Positions 52,778 through 64,000 of a stretch of 64,000 nt of DNA are shown here, one piece after another. How positions within the stretch are numbered: position 1 is the stretch's first letter; every line of letters begins with the position of its first letter. A program made the translations under genes and the position numbers. The notes under the pieces are model-generated. The model had not been told where the DNA came from, ran no database searches, and saw only the letters and a program-made list of their open reading frames with translations. This DNA comes from Apostichopus japonicus (Eukaryota; Echinodermata; Holothuroidea; Aspidochirotida; Stichopodidae): assembly GCF_037975245.1 (NCBI RefSeq), contig NC_092570.1, forward strand, positions 885,501 to 949,500, in the 5' to 3' direction.

Positions 52778-55700
52778 TTATTTAACCAACTCTACATCTG
52801 AACCTAGGACCCTGCATATATGATCATCTAGTTCAACCAGTTCTATAGTCTTCCCCAAGTTTCTTTCCAAAATGCCGGACAGAAGGTTCGGTCCTAACAT
52901 CGCCGAGCTCTCCATTTCCTCTCTGGTTATGCTGTACACTGTGACGTCTCGATGGTTGTAGAGGAAGTCTGGTCGTCTCATGTCTAACCTCTGTAAAACG
53001 TCACTCAGAAGCAGCCAATTTGAAAACCTTTGGAGGGAGACGAAAGATTTAAGCAAAGAAATATAAATATAAATACAAACATAAATATGAATAATGAATA
53101 TATAGATATAAATGTTGTTTAAGAAACTGGTTACACAATAGATATAAACAAATGTTACAGAGGACAATATACCACAACTAGGCTTGGCACATAGATCTTG
53201 AACCACATAGTTGGAAACTGAAATTTTTATAGAGAGCCTTGGTATATGGAAACAAACTTTCTACTTTTAGATTGGTAATTTTTCCTGCTTCTAAAAATGA
53301 GGGGAGAAGGGGTGGTGTACAGTTCACATGAGGAATATGGTGGAGTTATGCAAGGGGAAGATTGAGGGACAGGCCTGTGTCTTTTAATCCTGTCACAAAC
53401 TGAGGCCACTAACTTAAACTTTCAACTTCTGATTAAGCATCCTTGAAACAATAGCACAGGAAGGAAAGTTTACAAATACAATTGACTACAAAGTGGTTCC
53501 AAAGTACTATCTTCTGATATGTTTTATATTTTTAGATTATTGAATTCTTTTCTTGCTTTTTTTTTCCCCTTTCAGTTTCTTAAATCCTTTCATCTGGTGG
53601 AAGTGGCGTTCATGGTAAACAGCTTACGAAGAATTTTGTAAAATAATTGTTATCATTTTCAAGAATAAATGTAGCATAGTAATTAAAACTGATCTCAATC
53701 ACGTTCTTGATCAGTCATCGTCAATCTTTAATTTTAATTCCACAGATGCTCAGCTTGGACATGAGCAAAGAACCAACACTCCCATCATGTCTACTCACTT
53801 TTTAGGTTCGTCCAGATACATAGAAATAGAGGGCAGCAGAGGCTTGTCGCTGAGTTCAAACATGAGTTCGTCATCTTCGTCTTCTGGCGGCGACGCTTCT
53901 GGAGCACCGGTCATGAAGTCAATGCCAGTCTGGACTAAGTCCTCTGCAAAAAGTGAGGTCAAATCAAAACTGATATTTATTACCAACTGCAGTGAGGAGG
54001 AGGAGGGGCAAATATCAGTCGTGATTAGCATGATTAATTAGTCCCTAAGGCATTTGCATCACAACAGAAAGAGATTTTTCACTCCTGGGTAGATTATTTT
54101 GGGACCTAAGGTTCCTCACAAGGTTAGGTAATTTATTTTTTTTTTTATTTTATTTATTTATTTCCAGTATAAATATAAATATTTATAAAAAGGACATCAA
54201 AAGTGAGTATGTAACAAGAAATTATTTTAAAATGTTAGTGTACAAAACACAAAAACAATAAATAAAAAAAATATATATATATATACATATATATACACAT
54301 ATACACACATACATATACACATATGTACACATATATGCACATACACATATATACACATACATACATATACATACATATACATACATATACACATATATTC
54401 TCAAATTGCTTCAGCTTGTGACATGGAAATCTGTAACGTTTGTTTGTCTGATTAATGGACTAACCAAGCGATGAATGGTACTAGTAAGGGGGAGACAATA
54501 CTCTATTGTTATAGAAGGCAGACTGAATAATACATACCTGATGTTTGGAGAGAACTTTGGAAGCGAATATTATAATTGATGTTCTTGAGACCCTCTAGCT
54601 CCTCAACTGGAGCCAAGAAACGACCATTGATATCCTTGAGATACCCTGGGAAAAAAAATCAAATGAAAAAACTCTATGACTGTTTATTTGGGATACAGGG
54701 TTGGGTGTTGGGAGGGTGGGGAAGTGTGGGGGTTGGGAAGACCTACTTACCATGTACGATTGCTTTTGTCTCCTTAGATCGAGCTAGTTTCCTTGTGGAT
54801 CTACCAGCATATGGGGGGTGGGGGTGAGGGTGGGGTTGGGGGTGGACAAACCTACTTACCATGTACAAGTGTTTTTGTTTCCTTAGACCGAGCTAGTTTC
54901 CTTGTGGTTCTACCAGCATACAATGGTGGGTGAGGGTGGGGTTGGGGGTGGACAAACCTACTTACCATGTACAAGTGTTTTTGTTTCCTTAGACCGAGCT
55001 AGTTTCCTTGTGGTTCTACCAGCATACAATGGTGGGTGAGGGTGGGGTTGGGGGTGGACAAACCTACTTACCATGTACAAGTGTTTTTGTTTCCTTAGAC
55101 CGAGTTAGTTTCCTTGTGGTTCTACCAGCATACAATGGTGGGTGAGGGTGGGGTTGGGGGTGGACAAACCTACTTACCATGTACAAAGTGTTTTTGTTTC
55201 CTTAGACCGAGTTAGTTTCCTTGTGGTTCTACCAGCATACAATGGTGGGTGGGGGTGGGGGGGGGTAGACAAACCTTCTTATCATGTACAAGTGTTTTTG
55301 TTTCCTTAGACCGAGCTAGTTTCCTTGTGGTTCTACCAGCATACAATGGGGGGGGGGGGAGGGGGTAGACAAAACTACTTACCATGTACAAGTGTTTTTG
55401 TTTCCTTAGACCGAGCTAGTTTCCTTGTGGTTCTACCAGAATACGTCGCTATAAGAGGATCTCCTCCGTGGGCCAGGAGCAGACGACCGAGTTCAACCTT
55501 TTCGTTGTCAATAGCATCGTGGAGGGGTCTGAAACGTGGTCATATCATAGTGTGACTCTTTATTACTTTATTCCACTTAAAAAAAATCAAATTAATTATG
55601 AAAAGAGAGAAAAAGTTTGTTAATGAATTGACTTACTCTACTAAAAAAAAAAAACGTATCTAGAGGTAAAATTGTAGCTGGATCTTGGCGAACAGAGAGT

Positions 55701-58700
55701 CCAGGAAAGACGGTCCTGCAAAAATTAAAACAACTGTTCTGTTCTAGACTTTTGTATGTCACAAATTTCTGACTACTTCTCACTCAGAGGTATACTCTCA
55801 TCAAATTATCCAATCAAATTGTATCAGTTGCCTCTTTGGACTGGAACAGCTCACTGGCTTAACATTTCTTGGACTTTTCAAGTTGTACAGAATGCAAACA
55901 CAACACAATACCTTTAATGAGCAAGTACTAATATTAACATTTGGTAACCCTCTGAAATATCTACACCCCCCCTCCCCCCCTTCTGAATTCCAAGTCCTCA
56001 CATGGTCATCATTTTTGTCTTCCAATGTTATGAAATAGAAAACTAACCAGTCACCTTTAGTAGATTACAGAATTGTCAGGGAGATTCACAACCTGTCAAC
56101 CCTGAATATTGCAATTTATCCAACCCTTTTAAAATATGAATATTTCATAACCTTCTTTAATTCAAGACCTGATTTGTTATTACCTTGCCAGGAAGACTTC
56201 CACCTGACCTTGTTGCTAAGTATAAATATTCAATAAGGTTTTCAAGGAGAAGATATAAGGCCTCCTCCTGAACACTGTCAACAATTGTGTCATCTGTGAG
56301 TCTTGCATCTTTCACTAACTTTATCATAATCAAACTGTTAATAATTTTAAAGCAGTCGTCAAGGTCGAATTTTGGATTACGTTGGTTTACACCAGCATAA
56401 AGAATACATTAGTCGTATCAGCATTTAACAATTTTAAAACCTCTGACAAAAATCCATAATCTTCCACTCTCCATGCAGTTTCTGACTGAACACACTGTAG
56501 ATAACTTTGAAAGGCAAATTTCTGTTAAAAACTAAATATCAGTTTAATACCTTGTTCCATCTGCAGCACTGCCATTAACATCGGCCCCTTTTGCAATCAT
56601 ATGTTTGGCGACCTTAAGTCTGCCATTGACACAGCATTCATGTAATGGGGTGTAACCGGCGTTGTCCTTGGCATTGATGTCTTGCATGCAATAGTTAATA
56701 CAATACAAAGCAGAATCCTAGCAAGGAAAGAAAAAGGGAATGTGGAGTGAGGAAGCCTGTCATAAGCTCATTGCATCCCTACCTTTAAGTAAGGACTTCT
56801 AATTCCACATCTCGTATTAAAAAAAATACTATGCAATGCTGAAGTACGAATGACAGAGCCAGATAAATGTGGTGAGGCATTATTCTGATGAATGTCCTGT
56901 TTAAATATTTCTAGCACAATTTTATATTACCCATTTTCAACAACCGTCACCATTAGAGCCCTCCCCCTCCCCTGATAAAAATCAAGGGGGGGGATTCTGG
57001 CAGACGGAACATTACAGAAAATTCCTAGTGTACAGTATATAACATGTGTATGTAGTACAATCTAAACAGCCAAAAATTATTAAACATTGTTTCAAAAGTT
57101 GCAAAATCTTGCACCATTTTGAATCTCTTATTGAAAGCATCCTCCATTTTACAAAACCTACTCCTCCCCCCAAGGAACAACACACGATAGTTGCCCCCCC
57201 CCCCCCCCCGCCTATAATACTGAGATGATGTCCTATTGCAAATCTCAATGTAGAATTGGCAAGATGAATAGATTGATTTATTATCGTTTCGTGTGATTAT
57301 ATCTCTTTTTTTTAAGATACCAGTCATGTTATAATAATTATTAAACCTAAATAATTATTGTTCGAAAAACAAAACAAAAGTGTTTGCAAATTTTGTTCTC
57401 ATAGATGCTAAATCAGCTTCTCTTTGTGACCTTTCAAACTTAAATTACCCCCTCCAAAGTGTTCTTCAATTCCTTCCCACTATTCTTAACATAATTTCAA
57501 AAAATTAAACAGGTACTCCAAACTTACATCATGACCGAGTCGAGCGGATTTATGTAATAGCGTCTCCCCAAGTTTCTTGTTCACAGCAAGACGTTTCAAT
57601 TCTATGGATGAAGAAGATACAAAAGTCAGTAGAAGAAAATTGAGATGAGATGACATATATTAGTTATAAATCATAATGGATATTATCTGCCCTACAGTAA
57701 TTTTGTGATGATTAAGGTTTTACTGTCCTTCACATCAGAGGCCAGTAACAGGACAGCAAAAAAAAAAAAAGAGTCATCTCTAGAATTTCCAAACAAAAAA
57801 ACAGCTTCTTGGTTGGAAAATCTCTTACTAATTATATATTAGGAGTATTACCAAAATTAACATTGCAATTAATTGAACTAAGAAAACATTTTGTGCTAAT
57901 TTAAGAACATTAATCAGGGAGTCATAGTGAATTTTATGTGACACTAAACATTTTGTTTATACCTGGACACTTCTCACAACAGTGTAAAGAAAATAGAAAA
58001 ACATTTACTGAAAGAGAAAATTGGATTTTTTTTTTCTTCAAAACTTTCAGCCATGATCTAGTGTCTTTGAAATGGACTAGTGAAGTTATGTCATTAATTG
58101 TTAAACAATGAACTAGAGACTGTTGACAAACAAATTCAGCAATAAATTAGTGGAAATGCAAACAAAGGGTAGAAAGAAAGATTGACAAATTAGATATTGT
58201 TGGGTAAAAAGGGAAAGTACCTTTCTTCGAGTTGGGGAGATTAATGCTACACACTTTTCACCATATTTTGTCAATTTTTGGCAACATGTGAGATATGTTG
58301 TAAAATCAACAAGTTGCTTAAAATTTAAACATTTCCGGATATGTTTTTATTTTCTTCAAATTTCTTATCAGAATGGGGGGGGGTGGGGGGTGGGGGGGAG
58401 GCCCGTATTTTCTTGATCTGCACTGTAATCAATATATATGTTGTAAAATCCTTGCCGATGTAATCAAGTTTCATATTTTTCTTCCCTGTTTGTGAGGCTT
58501 TCCTTTGCTCCATGGTGCTTTATATAAAATTCATCATAGATTCAACAACACACATACAAGGATTTGGAAAAAGGAGAGAGGCTTGCAGCCTCACAAAGTG
58601 TTGTAGCTCCCTACAAATCCAAAAACCTTAGTAGTAAACATAATCAACTCGCACCTTACATTGCTGATCACTGAAAAATAGCGATGAAAACCAAAAATAT

Positions 58701-61700
58701 TTCTTCCTCCCATCCAACCCAACAGAAACCCCCCCCCCCCTCCTGACACCACCCAACCACCACCAAGAGGAAGGTAGCAAAGTATAACATTCCCAATTCA
58801 GAGGATGATAAGTTGAATGTTGAGGGCAGAAAATAGTGTCCTCCAACTTTATAAAACCCATTCCTCTTTTTCTGGCTCCCCTCTACAAGTAGAGAAATTT
58901 GCAGAGCTCAGGGAGGGTATGTATCTGTCCTAAATATTGCTGTACAAAAATCTGAAACTGGTTTTAACGCACTTATAAATATTGAAATAAATATTACAAT
59001 CTTACCTCTAGGGGGTGGAGGGATGGAAGGGCTTGAGTCAGGGATAATCCTGGCCTTGAGTAGCTGTAAGCAAAAATATGAAATGATCCGTGAACTTTAT
59101 AAATGAACGAGGTAAGTAAAGTTTCAGAAGATAGAATTCAATAGAGTCCAAAGATCAATTCAATATTTATCTATTGATATGAATTATACACTGTTTGAGT
59201 ATTGCCTTGCCCTGCCCTTGTAAGAAACACTAGCTACATGGAGTCCTCAATGACCCCTTACAGCATTTTTTGTTAAATTTAGCAACTTAATAAAAGCCTT
59301 CCTGTCAATGAAGTTTACCACCAACCATGGAATGGAGTGTCAACAGTCACAAGATTGTAAATACAAAACAAATATATGCAAATGCATGGAAGCTTTCATT
59401 TGCTAACGAAAAAAAAAAGGACCTTTAGAGTAACTAAGAATTGGTGATCAACAGTTTACTAATTGTGTCTGTTTTGAAAACATACCAGCACCACACCATC
59501 CAACTAATATTTTATCCCACAAACTCACCCTCCTTCTGACCTCAGTGCCTCACGGCCGCTGTCTCCTTCCATTCAAACACCATACAACACATTCGTACTA
59601 ATGACACACAATCACCATTCAAACACCATACCAGCACCACACCATCCAACTAATATTTTTTCCCACAAACTCACCCTCCTGACCTCAGTGCCTCACCGCC
59701 GTTGTCTCCTTCCTATCAAGCACCTAGCAAACACCATACAACACATTCGTACTAATGACACATCACCATTCAAACACCATACCAGCACCAGACCATCCAA
59801 CTAATATTTTATCCCACAAACTCACCCTCCTTCTGACCTCAGTGCCTCACCGCCGATGTCTCCTTCCTTTCAAACACCTAGCAAACACCATACAACACAT
59901 TCATACTAATGACACATCACCATTCAAACACCATACCAGTACCAGACCATCCAACTAATATTTTATCCCACAAACTCACCCTCCTTCTGACAGCAGTGCC
60001 TCACCGCCGCTGTCTCCTTCCCTTCAAACACCTAGCAAACACCATACAACACATTCGTACTAATGACACACATCACCATTCAAACACCATACCAGCACCA
60101 GACCATCCAACTAATATTTTATCCCACAAACTCACCCTCCTTCTGACCTCAGTGCCTCACCGCCGATGTCTCCTTCCTTTCAAACACCTAGCAAACACCA
60201 TACAACACATTCATACTAATGACACATCACCATTCAAACACCATACCAGTACCAGACCATCCAACTAATATTTTATCCCACAAACTCACCCTCCTTCTGA
60301 CAGCAGTGCCTCACCGCCGCTGTCTCCTTCCCTTCAAACACCTAGCAAACACCATACAACACATTCGTACTAATGACACACAATCACCATTCAAACACCA
60401 TACCAGCACCAGACCATCCAACTAAGATTTGATCCCACAAACTCACCCTCCTTCTGACAGCAGTGCTGCCCCGCCGATGTCTCCTTCCTATCAAACACCT
60501 ATCAAACACCATACAACACATTCGTACTAATGACACAATCACCATTCAAACACCATACCAGCAACAGACCATCCAACTAAGATTTTACCCCACAAACTCA
60601 CCCTCCTTCTGACAGCAGTGCTTCCCCGCCGATGTCTTCTTCCATTCAGATGCATTGCAAACAACCCAGATGTACTTGGCTTATCAGTGTTAAAAGACCA
60701 ACCAGCAGCGCTTCCGACTAATCTATTTCTGTTCATCGGTGACGGCCACATTTTCCCTTCCCTCTTTGCTGGTTTCTTGACGTGCGACACCACCTGCCAA
60801 TCACCACTTTCGTGGAATTTTCCAGTTAGGTCCTTCCTTTGAATCCGAACTTTAAGTTCGACGTGGGGCGACATTAACCTTCTTTCATAATCCTCGTTGG
60901 TGTTGAGGCTGTCTTCGTCCTCTACACCACAATCGCCACCGTCCATGACTATCTTTGTTGATTTCGTACTTGGCGGTGGAGAAGAGGACACTTTGCACCT
61001 CCGTCTTCTCGGGGATTCTCTGGTCTCTTCGCTGCTGTCATACTTTTCGTTTGCTTTTGGTAACTTCACCTCTTGGCATGGCTGTCCCATCTCGGCTTGT
61101 AAGCCCTGCTTCCTTAACACGGCTGTCCTCCTCCGTCTTCTCTCCATCACTTTCTGTCTCTCCTTCTCTATCTCCTGTTCGTAACGGTCGTCGCGGTGAT
61201 ATGACGATGCCATGGCTGCCTGCCGTCCTGAGGGAAAAAAAACAGCCAAAAACTGATGGGTGACCACTTGCCGATGAAAAGTAAAATATATTGCAAGAAT
61301 TTGATAGTGAAAGTAGAGCTATCCAGCAGGCTATGACAAAGAAAATTCCTTCTTAGGACGAGAAGTACGAGGAAGAGATTTAGAAAGGTAGTCATGTAAA
61401 CAAACAGGAGAACAGGAAAGATTGAATTTGGGCAATACTTCCTGACTACTTGAAGCATCAACTACAAACTAACACCGGTAAAAAATCAGACTAATTGACT
61501 GGAAAGGCTACTGTTTGTGTATTTACTAAGAGTATGTCTTACTTCTGCCATCCGCATTGCGAGTCCTCACTTGCAAAACCTCTGGGCTAAAGTCCTCATA
61601 TTTAGGTTTCATCGCGGGGGCTGGTGTCCTACGGACTTGCGGAGGCTTCCGTTTAGTACCTAAATGAAATATCCCCAAAAGTCTTTGTCAGTTGCCAAAT

Positions 61701-64000
61701 TTTTGATAACCATGAATGTATGGTAACAACCCATTTATATACAGTAAACTACTACAATTGCACCTTGCAAAAATATTACTGACTATTACTAATTATTGGA
61801 GAGATGGTATGTTTAGAGGAATACGTTACATTAGTCTGCCCCATTGTAGTAAAAAAAGTTGTGAGATTTATTCAAAGCTCATAATTTCAATCCAATGCTG
61901 ATTATTAAGGTGACCATTCAATTTCCAGATATCCATAAAAGTACTTGGTTTAATTAATTTTCATACAGGATTCCATGTGACCATTTAACAAATATTGGCT
62001 TGACCAAACATTGGTCAGCATCGAATGGAACCGTTTGCTTATTTGCCCACCTTCGAGTGGAGAGAAAGACCATCACATTTTGCTTCAAAAACATAAAACA
62101 TTAATGTACAAATCTCTCTCAATTGACCTCTTCTGTGCAATTCTCACCTTTTCTTGATGATGCTCTCCTGGGTACGATGTGGTAGTATCTTCTAACCCGG
62201 CGTTTTCTTTTGCGTCTCGGCCTCGTGCACTGTCTGTCCGCGTCTGCTTCGGGTGAGACCTCCCCATTATCACTCATCTTGCTCTCCTCGCCCATGGTTG
62301 ATACGTCGTGTTTACTTGTTGGTACATCTTTACTGACCTCTTCACTGACCTCTTCACCATCAAGTCCTTCTTCTTCTTTGTCATCATCTTCAAACAGCTG
62401 ATCCTAAGGAAACAAGCAATATTCGTAAGTTTGAAGTCACATTTTTCTCATATAACAAGACCCTAAGTAATGGCTACCTGAGGCATTAAAGTTCACGCGA
62501 TGCTTCATCGCGAGCAAAAATGCTTCACAAGTTATGCAACCCAAATTGGATCAGTGGTTCCAGTAATTCTAGTTGTAGTTGGTTTTGTAACAGATTATAA
62601 ACGCCAATAACAATGCTGGAACGTTATAACTGATCCCTACCCCTCAAACATTTTACCAGATTTTTCAAAGACATTCTTCTGCGGAGAAAGTAATGTATCT
62701 TATTCAACACTACATTCATTGACCTATGTGACAGAACAAAATTTGCCCAACACAGCTAACTTAAGATGATGAAAACAATCTCGAAGACACATTAGCACTG
62801 CCAATGTCTTATTGTTACAGTGGATATCTTAATCATCTCATGACTACTTAAATGTATGCTGACAAAACAACAAAAACATAAAGAGTTCAAACAATAAGAA
62901 AAAGAACATGAAGGGTAAACTCACGGGCAGTTGACACTCCTTGTCAGCTTGATCAGCTCTGGGTATAATCTTTGTGTCTGTGTAGTTCTCCACAGTTGGT
63001 GGGTCTACGTCTGTCGCTTCCATTAAACTTCCCTGCAACACATCCTCTGCCACCACAGGTGTCAACTTCGACCGTTCATTAAGGGCAGCTAGCACTTTCC
63101 TCCTTGGATCGTAAGAAACAGATTTAATACTACCGGGTGCACCCAGATTGGGTTCTGCTGTTAGTAACTCGCTACCCTTGTCTGACAAATCAGAGTTTGA
63201 ACTTTGACCTGGCATCTCCATGTTGCTATCAGATTCCGTTTTAATCGTAAATTCTTGTTTGATATCTTTGTCATATTTGAGACCCTCGTCTTTAATTCCC
63301 GCTTCCTGTTTGATCTGAATGCCGTGGTCGTGGTCGGCAGATTCGATCACATCGGTTGCTTTGCAATCAGCTTCACAGGCTGTTGCTGCCTCTGCCACCG
63401 TTATTAAACCTTGGGATATATTTTCAGGATTGCACTTGTCTGATAATGAGGGACATTTACTGTATGTCACAGCTCCTGACACTATAACACTGTTCGAAGT
63501 TAAAGGCACAAATCCCATCCTTGCGTCTGAGGATTTTATCAACGGAGGTGGGTTGTCCGCGTCGTCGATGTCTCGTTTGAAACTTTCAATCGAAACCGGA
63601 GCATCCAGAGGATTTGTTTGAGGAGATCCAACTCTTCCCGAGACATCATCTGTGACAGTTTTCTCAACGGATCCTTCCGAATGTTCACTCGTTAAGTCAA
63701 TCACCTCTGAACTATCTGAACTTTCGTCAATGCACTTTGAGATCTCATGGGCGATGATGTCTCGGAAGTTGATCGCACAGCTTTTGGACCTCTGGAGTTG
63801 TGAACTGTGGTTCTTCCGTAGAGTCTGAAACAATTGCAGCTGCTTCTCCTGATCTTTCTCTTGGAACAGATCCCTTAAGGTTGGGTTCATATTTGCTAGA
63901 ATGTGGTCCCGGGCAATCTCGGGGTTGATCAAATTCTTTCGATTGCGGAGATGAGACTGTATAGCACCGAGTTTGTCCTGCTGCGGATGAAGGTTTGGAT
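52778..64000 (-). CDS. BCOR: BCOR/BCORL1 homologue: ankyrin-repeat and PUFD corepressor (5' part off the right edge)
   Basis: BCOR is the scaffold of the PRC1.1 Polycomb complex; its C-terminal PUFD domain binds the PCGF1 RAWUL domain. Eleven exons join in frame: 62925-64000 (open at the edge), 62148-62403, 61543-61659, 60602-61227, 59006-59063, 57528-57601, 56551-56717, 55383-55528, 54538-54645, 53799-53943 and 52778-53027, giving 1006 residues. In order: an acidic Ser-rich region with VIDLT (SIM) and four IKxE sites; a basic region (RPRRKRKRRVRRYY, likely NLS); an Arg-rich helix; three ankyrin repeats at about 710-840 (LAVNKKLGETLLHKSARLGH, DNAGYTPLHECCVNGRLKVA, DGTRPLHDAIDNEKVELGRL); an acidic linker with ELSDKPLLPS; and PUFD starting NWLLLSDVLQRLDM. 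These match vertebrate BCOR closely. The protein stops soon after PUFD. Two introns carry arrays that copy exon ends. Confidence 0.95.
54270..54400. repeat. (TA)n/(CA)n compound microsatellite
   Basis: ATATAT, ATACAC and CATACATA units, intronic in BCOR. The cysteine- and tyrosine-rich minus-strand frame here is a repeat artefact. Confidence 0.9.
54690..55445 (-). repeat. ~106-bp minisatellite copying a BCOR exon end and its splice donor
   Basis: Donor motifs (plus strand CTTACCATG) start at 54746, 54855, 54961, 55067, 55173, 55278 and 55378. The last is the true donor of the third-ankyrin exon. Spacing is 109, 106, 106, 106, 105 and 100 bp. Each unit, read on the minus strand, contains about 57 nt of coding sequence (CTGGTAGAACCACAAGG to CTTGTACATG), then GTAAGT and a G/C-skewed linker. 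The unit at 55278 has a mutated donor (GATAAG in place of GGTAAG); the other intronic donors are intact. Confidence 0.95.
59482..60645 (-). repeat. ~154-bp minisatellite copying a second BCOR exon end and its splice donor
   Basis: Eight units with a mostly 154-156-bp period. Exon-end/donor junctions occur near 59526, 59671, 59821, 59975, 60130, 60284, 60441 and 60598. The last is the true donor after the exon 60602-61227. Each unit, read on the minus strand, has about 40 nt of exon-like sequence (GAAGGAGACATCGGCGGGG to GTCAGAAGGAGG), then GTGAGTTTGTGGG and about 100 bp of intron. The near-identical plus-strand frames of about 67-119 codons across the array are artefacts of the repeat. Confidence 0.95.

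Noticed and set aside
54222..54404. Tyr/Cys-rich 60-codon minus-strand frame
   Set aside because: It is a translation of a (TA)/(CA) microsatellite.
59601..60425. Series of near-identical plus-strand frames of 67-119 codons
   Set aside because: They exist only because the 154-bp unit repeats. The sense information is the minus-strand BCOR exon end, and there is no protein family match.

Overview
The window is animal (metazoan) nuclear DNA. It is AT-rich and intron-rich, with short exons bounded by GT/AG splice sites, many microsatellites, tRNA-derived SINEs, a decayed LINE and small inverted-repeat elements. The protein families (COG7, SLC16, BCOR with a PUFD end) and the repeat style suggest a marine invertebrate deuterostome, most likely an echinoderm. 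The phylum is an inference, not something I can prove from the sequence. I rebuilt four protein-coding genes exon by exon from splice signals, reading-frame continuity and remembered family sequence.

Layout. (1) About 1-10.73 kb, minus strand: COG7, a Golgi tethering subunit. The first 16 coding exons are present and the 3' exons run off the left edge. (2) 10.73-15.19 kb: intergenic, with a G-quadruplex-type tract and a promoter-like cluster. (3) 15.19-21.61 kb, minus strand: a complete five-exon SLC16/MCT-type transporter of 511 residues. (4) 21.6-33.8 kb: a repeat-rich spacer with a SINE copy, a foldback element, a TA-flanked MITE with 28-bp perfect inverted ends, an unexplained CpG-rich block and a long (TA)n run. 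(5) 33.81-43.20 kb, plus strand: a second SLC16-like gene in head-to-head orientation. Its last four introns match the first gene in position and phase, so the two are local paralogues. As given, it carries a one-base frame break in its TM1 exon. (6) 43.2-52.8 kb: intergenic, with a LINE reverse-transcriptase remnant, a perfect 20-bp tandem array and several poly-C tracts. (7) 52.78-64 kb, minus strand: the 3' two-thirds of a BCOR/BCORL1 homologue (SIM and SUMO-site region, basic region, three ankyrin repeats, C-terminal PUFD domain). Its 5' end lies beyond the right edge.

The genes do not form one pathway: COG7 acts at the Golgi, the SLC16 pair in membranes, and BCOR in the nucleus as part of the PRC1.1 Polycomb complex. 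The most unusual feature is in BCOR. Two introns contain tandem arrays (about 106-bp and 154-bp periods) in which every unit copies the end of the preceding exon together with its 5' splice donor. This gives rows of mostly intact decoy or alternative donors directly downstream of the real one.
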